Part shown: piece by piece, positions 6,943 through 13,044 of the stretch
Position numbering within the stretch: position 1 is the stretch's first letter
Layout of the letters: every line of letters begins with the position of its first letter
Assembly: GCA_029287335.1 (NCBI GenBank)
Contig: JARFRI010000219.1
Coordinates: forward strand, 1-13,816
DNA length: 13,816 bases
Origin: Phycisphaera sp.
Lineage (GTDB): Bacteria > Planctomycetota > Phycisphaerae > Phycisphaerales > Phycisphaeraceae
Direction of reading: 5' to 3'
Translations under genes and position numbers: made by a program
The notes under the pieces: generated by a model
The model's input: the letters and a program-made list of their open reading frames with translations, nothing else
Told to the model about the DNA's origin: nothing
Database searches by the model: none

Positions 6943-9330
6943 TTGGCAAATCAACAAAACAAATCGTCGCTTGCGCGTATCCTCGTCCCCCTGGTCGTTG
7001 GCCTGGTGGGTGTGCTGGTCGTGCTGAGCCTCATGAACCCCCGCAAAGATGAGCCGGGCGCAGACACCGATGCGCCCATTGCTCAAACCGATCAGGCAAC
7101 GCCTGACAAGCCAGCGGCTCAACAGGACGCGGACAAGCCTGCAACTACGGATCAACCCGAGCAGCCTGATGCCGTCGCCGACGAGCCTGCGGACGACGAG
7201 CCTGCCGCCGCCGACCCGCAAGCGGTTGCCACCGAAACCGAAACAGACGCCGAGCCAACCCCAACCGATCAGTTCGAAAACCTCCGCCCCGCGTTTACGG
7301 ATAAGGCTGCCGACCTTGACGAGCCCGATGACCTGATCACCCTTGGCAGCCTCGACCCCGAGGCCGGCTACGCGATCAGCGCAAGGATCAACCCCTACCG
7401 CGCTGCGATCTACGACCTCACTATCGTCAACGAATACCACAAGGTCGATGGCGAAAACCAGTACAAGCTGCTCAACCCGATCAGCTTTGACCTGGACGAT
7501 AACAACTACCCCGAGGCGGGCAGCTACGCCGCGTCGTACCTGACGATCAACGGGAAGCGCATCAAGCTCTGGCAACAAGACGCTACAACGAGCGACTGGG
7601 CCGGGCACTGGCAAGTGACGTCCGCCACAGAGAGCAAGATTGTTCTTTCGTTGAAGATCATTGCGGGTCCAGCCGACAACCTGATCGACATCGCGCAAGT
7701 CAATCGCACTTACCAATTGGTCAAGTCCGACGCTCCCGGCAATCACACCGTCCAACTCAACCAGCACGTCCAGAACCTCACTGACGAGCCGATGACGATC
7801 ACCTGGGAGCAGATGGCCCAGGGCGGCCTCTACCACGCCACCAGCGACTACCTCCGCGGCCGCAGCCAGCAGTACGTGCTTGGCTACTTCGACCTCGACT
7901 ACGACCCCACGCGTTTTGCGATCCACGTGGATGGCGGGTTCCTGCCCGAGCCCGACTTGGTCGGCAAGCTCAAAAACCCCAACGACACCGGCAAGTGGAA
8001 ATCCATCTGGCCCAACCCGAAGATCGACGAGCCCGAGACAAAAGAACTCGCCTGGCTCGCCTCGGAGAACCGCTACTTCGTCGCGATCAGCTCGGCCCCG
8101 GTCAACGACTTGCGCGACGACCTCGAGCCGGGCGATCTCAAATCGCTTCAGTCGATTTACCCAACCGTCAGCACGACGATTTATCCCAACGAGTTGCAAT
8201 CGCCTTCGATGAAGGATGAGAAGCGCCGGGTCATCATCGACTTCGCCAGCAAGCCCATCACGCTTAAGCCCGGCGAGCAATCGCAGGCAAGCGCCCTGTC
8301 GCTGGACCTCTTCGCTGGCCCGCGTGAAGACGTCCTGTTCACCCAGCAGCCCTACAAAGCGCTGCAATACGACAAGACCATCCGCTACTCGCTCGGCGGG
8401 TGCTTTGGATTCTGCACCTTCCAATGGCTGGCTCACCTGCTGCTGGGCTTCTTGGAATTACTTCACGCGGTCGTCTTCGACTGGGGTGTGGCGATCATCA
8501 TCCTCGTGCTCGTCGTTCGGCTGGTCCTGCACCCGCTGACCAAGCGCGGGCAGACCGGCATGATGAAAATGGGCAAGCAGATGGCGGCGGTGCAGCCCGA
8601 GATCGCCAAGCTCAAGAAGAAGTACGCCGACGACCCACGCGCGATGCAGGCCGAGCAGATGAAGCTCTTCCGCGAGAAGGGGATCAACCCCGCGTCCGGC
8701 GCGCTGGGCTGCCTGCCGATGTTCCTGCAGATGCCGATCTGGATCGCCCTCTACGCCATGCTCTACTACGCGATCGAGCTTCGGCACGTTCCTGCGTTCT
8801 ACGGCGTGTTCCAATCGTTTGGTGGCTGGCCCTTCCTCGCCGACCTTTCCAGTGCCGACCGCTTCATCCCGCTGTTCGCCGACGACGGCTCGCACATCCT
8901 GAACCTGCTGTTCATCCAGCTTGACTACTCGTCGATCAACCTCCTGCCGATCCTCATGGGCATCACGTTCTTCATCAACATGAAGTTCACCACGCCCCCG
9001 CCGATGAACGAGCAGCAGGCGACCCAGCAGAAGATCATGCGCATCATGCCGCTGCTCTTCCCCTTCTTCCTCTACTCCGCGCCGGCCGGCCTGACGCTGT
9101 ACATCTGCGCCTCAACCATGGCGGGCATCGTCGACAGCTACATCGTCCGCAAGCACGTCAAAGAGCTTGAAGAATCCGGCGACCTCTTCAAGCCCAAAGA
9201 ACGCAAGCCCGGCGGCTTCATGGACAAGCTCCACAAAATCGCCGAGACCAAGCAGGCCCAGATGGAAGAAGCCAAGAAGCAGCAGGAACAAAACAAGGGC
9301 CCACAGCAGTACAAGAAGCGCAAGCGGTGA
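6943..9330 (+). CDS. yidC: Membrane protein insertase YidC
   Basis: Inserts and folds inner-membrane proteins, alone or with SecYEG. It has 795 residues, longer than the roughly 550 of E. coli. The TTG at 6943 is chosen because it supplies the first membrane anchor (residues about 12-31); the next ATG (residue 31) would remove it. Residues 35-130 are an Asp/Glu/Pro/Ala/Thr-rich linker. Residues about 140-460 form the periplasmic domain. The conserved insertase core starts near 490, with the groove arginine R526 in VVRLVLHPLT, the cytoplasmic hairpin (about 535-585), GCLPMFLQMPIWIALY (589-604), and later segments near 655-680 and 700-735. The tail (about 737-795) is lysine-rich, ends KKRKR, and resembles the ribosome-binding tail known from the planctomycete Rhodopirellula baltica. 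mnmE lies downstream, as in many bacteria, but the usual rnpA/rpmH partners are absent. Confidence 0.96.
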   Translation: MANQQNKSSLARILVPLVVGLVGVLVVLSLMNPRKDEPGADTDAPIAQTDQATPDKPAAQQDADKPATTDQPEQPDAVADEPADDEPAAADPQAVATETETDAEPTPTDQFENLRPAFTDKAADLDEPDDLITLGSLDPEAGYAISARINPYRAAIYDLTIVNEYHKVDGENQYKLLNPISFDLDDNNYPEAGSYAASYLTINGKRIKLWQQDATTSDWAGHWQVTSATESKIVLSLKIIAGPADNLIDIAQVNRTYQLVKSDAPGNHTVQLNQHVQNLTDEPMTITWEQMAQGGLYHATSDYLRGRSQQYVLGYFDLDYDPTRFAIHVDGGFLPEPDLVGKLKNPNDTGKWKSIWPNPKIDEPETKELAWLASENRYFVAISSAPVNDLRDDLEPGDLKSLQSIYPTVSTTIYPNELQSPSMKDEKRRVIIDFASKPITLKPGEQSQASALSLDLFAGPREDVLFTQQPYKALQYDKTIRYSLGGCFGFCTFQWLAHLLLGFLELLHAVVFDWGVAIIILVLVVRLVLHPLTKRGQTGMMKMGKQMAAVQPEIAKLKKKYADDPRAMQAEQMKLFREKGINPASGALGCLPMFLQMPIWIALYAMLYYAIELRHVPAFYGVFQSFGGWPFLADLSSADRFIPLFADDGSHILNLLFIQLDYSSINLLPILMGITFFINMKFTTPPPMNEQQATQQKIMRIMPLLFPFFLYSAPAGLTLYICASTMAGIVDSYIVRKHVKELEESGDLFKPKERKPGGFMDKLHKIAETKQAQMEEAKKQQEQNKGPQQYKKRKR

Positions 9331-9354
9331 ACCCGGTGAGGTTGCCGGGGGTGC

Positions 9355-9383
9355 CACACAACTGCCCGAAGGGCTGCTGTGTG
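9355..9383. repeat. Palindrome, CACACA/TGTGTG family, copy 1
   Basis: Two 13-nt arms (9355-9367 and 9371-9383) pair with two mismatches around a 3-nt GAA loop. The outer part of the stem is CACACA/TGTGTG. Its sequence resembles the reverse complement of the palindrome at 9416-9443, so the two look like family members in opposite orientation. Confidence 0.65.
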
Positions 9384-9415
9384 CGAACTGATTTTATGAT
9401 GTCACGGTCACTCGG

Positions 9416-9443
9416 CACACAGCTTGCTGGAGCAAGTTGTGTG
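9416..9443. repeat. Palindrome, CACACA/TGTGTG family, copy 2
   Basis: Two 13-nt arms (9416-9428 and 9431-9443) pair along their full length, with one G-T pair that would be a G-U wobble in RNA, around a 2-nt GG centre. This is a near-perfect palindrome of 28 nt. With copy 1 it forms a pair of inverted relatives 61 bp apart, like paired REP-type elements. It lies 42 bp before mnmE. Confidence 0.75.
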
Positions 9444-9485
9444 GCTCCCGATGATGCGTCCCGTTAGTCTTGTCGAGCCCTTCCG

Positions 9486-10841
9486 ATGCAGCCACCGACC
9501 GACACGATCATCGCCGTCAGTTCGCCGCCGGGCCGATCGTCGCGCGGCCTGATCCGTATTAGCGGCCCGGGCGTATCGACCGTGCTCAACCATGTGCTCG
9601 ATGACGCGACCCACCCGCCACGCGAGCTGACACCGGTCCGTCTTACCAACCCCAACATCCCCGCCCTGCTGCTGCGTTTCGACAGTCCCGCCAGCTACAC
9701 CGGCGACGACCTGGCGGAGCTGCAACTGCCCGGCAACGCCGCACTCCTCGACCGCGTCCTGCACCAGCTCCTCCAGCTTCCGGGGGCACGCCTGGCCGAG
9801 CCCGGCGAGTTCACCTTCCGCGCCTACACCGCTGGCAAGCTCGACCTCACACAGGCCGAGGGGATTGGCGCCACCATCACCGCCGTCAGCGACAGCCAAC
9901 TCGCCGCCGCCACGCTCCTGCGCCAAGGCAAGCTCGGCCAAACCGCCGAACTACTGGTCGACCAGCTCGGCAACCTCCTGGCCCTCGTCGAAGCAGGCAT
10001 CGACTTCACCGATCAGGAAGACGTCACCCCGATCCCCCCGGAAGTATTGAACGAGAAAATCGAAGGGCTCGCTGGCGAGTTGGACGCACTACTTAGCCGC
10101 AGCCGATCCTGGGGCGCGATCGAGTCGCTGCCTCGCGTCGTCCTCGTCGGCCCGCCCAGCGTCGGCAAGAGCACGCTCTTCAACGCCCTGCTCGGCAGGG
10201 AACGTGCCGTCATCGACGCCACCCCCGGCACCACACGCGATGCCCTGGCCGAGCCGCTGCAACTCACCGACGCCGACGGCCGCGCAATCGAAGTCATGCT
10301 CATTGATCTCGCCGGGCTCGACGATGCCCTCGCCGATCAAACCCTCGCACCGGATCGCGCCGCACAGCAGGTCGTCCATGAAACCATCCAACAGGCCGAC
10401 CTGCTCGTCCGCGTCTCGGATGATGGCCAGCCGATCCCCTTGGATACAACCGTGCCGGTGATTGAGGTGCTCGGTAAGTGTGATCAGCCAGGCAGCCCAT
10501 CAACTCCGCCGCATACCATCCGCATCAGCGCCCACACCGGCCTCGGCATCGACTCGCTCAAACACGCAATCACGTCGCAACTCGCCAGTCAGGCGGTGAG
10601 CCTGCGTGCCGACCTGCTCGCCCTGCAACCCCGACACGAGCAGGCGATCAACGTGGCCGCCACGGCACTCAAGCAGACCCAGCAGTGCCTGAGCACTTCC
10701 GCACCCGATCGGCTGGACGATGTCGAACTGCTCGCCGACTCGATGCGTGCCGCGCTTGATGCGCTCGCCTCGCTCGGCGGCCGACTGACCCCCGACGAAG
10801 TCATCGGCCGAGTCTTCGCGACCTTCTGTGTGGGCAAATAG
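9486..10841 (+). CDS. mnmE: tRNA modification GTPase MnmE, divergent G domain
   Basis: With MnmG, MnmE installs the (carboxymethyl)aminomethyl group on wobble U34 of certain tRNAs. It has 451 residues, the normal length. The N-terminal folate-binding domain is recognised by DTIIAVSSPPGRSSRGLIRISGPG (trimmed: DTIIAVSSPPGR, then LIRISGP) and by AEPGEFTFRAYTAGKLDLTQ. The helical domain ends in FCVGK, the family's C-terminal CxGK with catalytic C448. The inserted G domain has G1 GPPSVGKST (222-230), PGTTRD (247-252), G3 DLAG (274-277), G4 GKCD (330-333) and ISAHTG (347-352). Departures from the family: serine (S225) where Asn binds potassium in E. coli, DLAG for DTAG, GKCD for NKxD, no Glu near the catalytic E282 position, and LPGN where GHGG is usual. 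The frame is intact, so this is divergence, not decay. No ribosome site is visible. Confidence 0.93.
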   Translation: MQPPTDTIIAVSSPPGRSSRGLIRISGPGVSTVLNHVLDDATHPPRELTPVRLTNPNIPALLLRFDSPASYTGDDLAELQLPGNAALLDRVLHQLLQLPGARLAEPGEFTFRAYTAGKLDLTQAEGIGATITAVSDSQLAAATLLRQGKLGQTAELLVDQLGNLLALVEAGIDFTDQEDVTPIPPEVLNEKIEGLAGELDALLSRSRSWGAIESLPRVVLVGPPSVGKSTLFNALLGRERAVIDATPGTTRDALAEPLQLTDADGRAIEVMLIDLAGLDDALADQTLAPDRAAQQVVHETIQQADLLVRVSDDGQPIPLDTTVPVIEVLGKCDQPGSPSTPPHTIRISAHTGLGIDSLKHAITSQLASQAVSLRADLLALQPRHEQAINVAATALKQTQQCLSTSAPDRLDDVELLADSMRAALDALASLGGRLTPDEVIGRVFATFCVGK

Positions 10842-10913
10842 GGAATCGGGATTAGGAAGTAGGGAATCGGCCAAGGCACATCTGTCTCCTCTATTGCCTA
10901 CTCCCTATTCCCT
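10839..10913. repeat. Inverted and direct repeat of GGGAAT words after mnmE
   Basis: The left arm (10840-10856) and right arm (10897-10913) are 17 nt each and complementary at 15 positions, with a 40-nt loop. In addition, the 11-nt word TAGGGAATCGG occurs twice in direct orientation, at 10839-10849 and 10860-10870; the first copy overlaps the mnmE TAG stop. This looks like a simple-word intergenic element, which could double as a terminator although there is no T-run. Confidence 0.65.
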
Positions 10914-10956
10914 GCTCGTATAGAATCGTTCGCTTCGACCTGAATAAAGCACCACC
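10842..10956. other. Intergenic gap between mnmE and smpB
   Basis: This 115-bp gap holds an inverted repeat that begins in the mnmE stop codon and may act as its terminator, followed by a likely smpB promoter. No open frame of note was seen. Confidence 0.5.
10894..10926 (+). promoter_or_regulatory. Possible sigma-70-type promoter of smpB
   Basis: TATAGAAT at 10919-10926 offers a -10 hexamer (TATAGA or TAGAAT, the latter matching TATAAT at 5 of 6). A possible -35, TTGCCT at 10894-10899, is 19-21 nt upstream, longer than ideal, and lies in the right arm of the inverted repeat. Transcription would begin about 24 nt before the smpB ATG. Confidence 0.4.
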
Positions 10957-11442
10957 ATGGCCAAGGGCAAAAAGAAAAAACAAAACCTCGCCCCGCGGAT
11001 ACTCAACCGCCGGGCCTCGCGCGACTACGACCTCTCGGGCCACCTCGAGTGCGGGATTGTCCTGCAGGGCAGCGAGGTCAAGAGCGTTCGACACTCCCGC
11101 GTCTCCATCGCCGAGGGCTACGCTGCTGTGAACCCGCACACGATGGAGCTCTGGCTGCACAACGTCGACATCGCCCTGTACCCCCAGGCCGGCCCACTAC
11201 AGCACATGCCCAAGAACGCCCGCAAGCTGCTGGTCCACAAAGCCCAGGTCAAAAAACTCTTCGGCGCCACGACGTCCAAGGGCGTCACCCTCGTCCCCAC
11301 CGCCATGTACTTCAAGGACGGCCGCGTCAAGGTCGAGATCGCCATCGCCGAGGGCCGAAAGAGCTACGACAAACGCGACAACATCAAGAAACAAGAAATG
11401 GAACGCGAAGCCAAACGCGGGATGACACGGAAGGTGCTTTGA
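10957..11442 (+). CDS. smpB: SsrA-binding protein SmpB
   Basis: Binds tmRNA and delivers it to stalled ribosomes for trans-translation. It has 161 residues, the normal length, with start ATG at 10957. Recognised segments are a lysine-rich N-terminus (MAKGKKKKQ), NRRASRDYD, GIVLQGSEVKSVR (33-45, the tmRNA-binding region), LWLHNVDIALY, ARKLLVHKAQVKKL, TLVPTAMYFKDGRVKVEIAIAEG (split: TLVPTAMYFKDGRVK, VEIAIAEG) and the C-terminal YDKRDNIKKQEMER, which becomes helical in the mRNA channel. The usual Trp of that tail (W147 in E. coli, in DIKEREW) is Met (M148) here. The gene stands alone: mnmE is 115 bp upstream and the next gene is convergent. The tmRNA gene itself is not in the window. Confidence 0.97.
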   Translation: MAKGKKKKQNLAPRILNRRASRDYDLSGHLECGIVLQGSEVKSVRHSRVSIAEGYAAVNPHTMELWLHNVDIALYPQAGPLQHMPKNARKLLVHKAQVKKLFGATTSKGVTLVPTAMYFKDGRVKVEIAIAEGRKSYDKRDNIKKQEMEREAKRGMTRKVL

Positions 11443-11581
11443 TTTAAGGCCGTTTTTAGCCACAGATTACACAGATGGACACAGATTTTGAACCACGAAC
11501 GCACAAAGAACACAAAGCAAACCGTGTGTCTTTACTGCCTTCCTTGGCGAACTTGGTGCCTTGGCGGTTAAATGCCTTGAA
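11443..11581. other. Convergent intergenic gap between smpB and phr
   Basis: This 139-bp gap between two converging genes is almost filled by a repeat-rich element (listed separately). No classic hairpin-plus-T-run terminator was seen; the T5 at 11452-11456 has no stable stem before it. Confidence 0.5.
11459..11570. repeat. CACAGAT tandem words plus imperfect inverted repeat
   Basis: CACAGAT occurs three times at 11461, 11470 and 11480, a 9-10 bp period. Next, 11491-11520 and 11540-11569 form imperfect inverted arms of 30 nt, about two-thirds complementary by eye, with a 19-nt centre. Sequences of this style (CCACAGAT..., AACCACGAA..., CTTGGCG...) recur in intergenic DNA of many environmental bacteria, as I recall. 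It lies where a two-way terminator would be useful. Confidence 0.6.
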
Positions 11582-13036
11582 TCAACTAGCAGTGACTTCC
11601 GACAGCGCCGCCAGCGCACGCTCTCTCGACTCTTTGTGATCCACGATCGGCTGAGGATAATCCTCGCCCAGCGTCACGCCCGCTTGTTGCAGTTCTAGCG
11701 GTGGGCATTCCCAGGGTTTGTGGATGTACTTCTTAGGGACGTCTTTCAACTCCGGGCACCAATGCTTGACATACTCGCCGTCGGCGTCGAACTTTTCGCC
11801 TTGGGTCATCGGGTTGAAGATGCGAAAATAAGGCGCGGCGTCGGCGCCGCAGCCGCCGGCCCATTGCCAGCCGAGGGTGTTGTTGGCCAGGTCGGCGTCG
11901 ACGAGCGTGTCCCAGAACCACTTGGCGCCCTCGTGCCAGTTGATGAGCAGGTGCTTGACGAGGAAGGAGGCGACGACCATGCGGACGCGGTTGTGCATCC
12001 AGCCGGTGTGGTAGAGCTGGCGCATGCCCGCGTCGATGATGGGGTAGCCGGTTTGGCCGCGTTGCCATGCCGCTAAAGCGGCACGGCCATCGCCCTTCTT
12101 GTGGTTTTCCCATGGGAACTTTTTGTATTTTTCGCGTAGGGGGTTGTCTGGGGTTTGAGGAAAATGGTAGATGAGGTGATAGCCGAACTCGCGCCAGAGG
12201 ACTTCGCTGATAAAGTGGTTGATGTTGTCCTTCTCGCTTTTAGAGGACGCGTCTTTGAGTTTTTTTCGCGCGGCATGGTAGGCCTGGCCGGGGCTGGCTT
12301 CGCCGAAGTGCAGGTGCGGGGAGAGCTTGGAAGTCGCGTGGATGGCGGGGTAGTCGCGCGCTTTTTTATAGGTTTCGATCGGGTCTTTGACGAAGGCTCG
12401 CAGTCGCTTGGCGGCGCCTTGTTCACCGGGTTGCCACTCTTTGGCTAGCCCGTCGTACCACTTGATGTCGGGCATGAGGCCCAGGTCATCGAGCTCGGCG
12501 GAGGCGGGCCATTTCCAAGGTGAGTCCAGTGATTTGGGCGCGGGCTTGGGTGTCTCGGGCTCGGGCAGTGCTTCGACAAAACGACGGAACGGCGAGTAGA
12601 CCTGATACGGATTGCCTTGTTTGGTCTGCGCTTGCCAAGGCTCGAACAACAACGCGCCATTGAAACTCTGCGCATCGATGTTGACTTCGGCCAGGCCGCG
12701 TTTGACCCGCTTGTCTGACTCGATCAACGCGGGCTCGTAGCGACGGTTCCAGACTACGGCGTCGGCCTTGGCCGTCTTGGCGAGGTCCTTGAGGATTTCG
12801 AGTGGGTCGCCTTGGGCGAGGATCAGGCGGGAGCCGATCTTTTCAAGCGACTGGGTCAATGCGATGAGCGACTGGTGCAGCCACCACTTCGACGCCCCGC
12901 CGCGTTGCCAGGTGCCCTGCTCTTTGGGCGACCAGATGAACACCGGCACCACCGCCCCCTGCGCAGCGGCGTGTTTGAGTGCGGGGTTGTCGGCCAGTCG
13001 CAGGTCGTTACGGAACCAATGAATCGTCGTTTGCAT
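11582..13036 (-). CDS. phr: Deoxyribodipyrimidine photolyase, class I CPD type
   Basis: Splits UV-induced cyclobutane pyrimidine dimers using blue light and reduced FAD. From the ATG at 13036 it has 484 residues; a TTG at 13042 would add two. The N-terminal antenna-binding alpha/beta domain (about 1-130) begins with IHWFRNDLRL. The helical FAD domain contains TSKLSPHLHFGEAS, SEVLWREFGYHL, WQRGQTGYPIIDAGMRQL, HTGWMHNRVRM, LANNTLGWQWAGG and APYFRIFNP. The electron-transfer tryptophans align as W390, W367 and W309 (E. coli W382, W359, W306), and N386 matches the FAD-facing Asn378. Five residues (around HKKGDG) appear inserted between W309 and AWQRG. The end (PWECPPLEL, then DYPQPIVDHKESRERAL) is typical of class I CPD photolyases, which argues against a cryptochrome. 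It starts 8 bp after the upstream epimerase-like gene, so the two likely form an operon. No ribosome site is evident. Confidence 0.95.
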   Translation of the reverse strand: MQTTIHWFRNDLRLADNPALKHAAAQGAVVPVFIWSPKEQGTWQRGGASKWWLHQSLIALTQSLEKIGSRLILAQGDPLEILKDLAKTAKADAVVWNRRYEPALIESDKRVKRGLAEVNIDAQSFNGALLFEPWQAQTKQGNPYQVYSPFRRFVEALPEPETPKPAPKSLDSPWKWPASAELDDLGLMPDIKWYDGLAKEWQPGEQGAAKRLRAFVKDPIETYKKARDYPAIHATSKLSPHLHFGEASPGQAYHAARKKLKDASSKSEKDNINHFISEVLWREFGYHLIYHFPQTPDNPLREKYKKFPWENHKKGDGRAALAAWQRGQTGYPIIDAGMRQLYHTGWMHNRVRMVVASFLVKHLLINWHEGAKWFWDTLVDADLANNTLGWQWAGGCGADAAPYFRIFNPMTQGEKFDADGEYVKHWCPELKDVPKKYIHKPWECPPLELQQAGVTLGEDYPQPIVDHKESRERALAALSEVTAS

Positions 13037-13044
13037 AGGCAAGT

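Larger units (their letters stand above)
9331..9485. other. Intergenic gap between yidC and mnmE
   Basis: This 155-bp gap holds three potential hairpins in a row. A short CCCGG/CCGGG stem (9332-9336 and 9345-9349) sits just past the yidC stop, followed by two larger related palindromes listed separately. A short T-run (ATTTTAT, 9391-9397) lies after the second hairpin, so termination of yidC here is possible. No Shine-Dalgarno and no convincing promoter were found before the mnmE ATG. Confidence 0.5.

Noticed and set aside
6901-8436. 511-codon open frame on the minus strand opposite yidC
   Set aside because: It lies wholly within yidC, which has clear family motifs. Its product is Val/Gly/Asp/Arg-rich with no recognisable domain, as expected for an antisense shadow in GC-rich coding DNA.
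9486-10841. mnmE as a pseudogene because of altered GTPase motifs
   Set aside because: The frame is full length with no stop or shift, the folate and helical domains are well kept, and the C-terminal FCVGK is intact, which argues for a functional divergent protein.
11720-12448. Plus-strand open frames opposite the photolyase
   Set aside because: They are antisense to conserved photolyase motifs and have no domain resemblance of their own.
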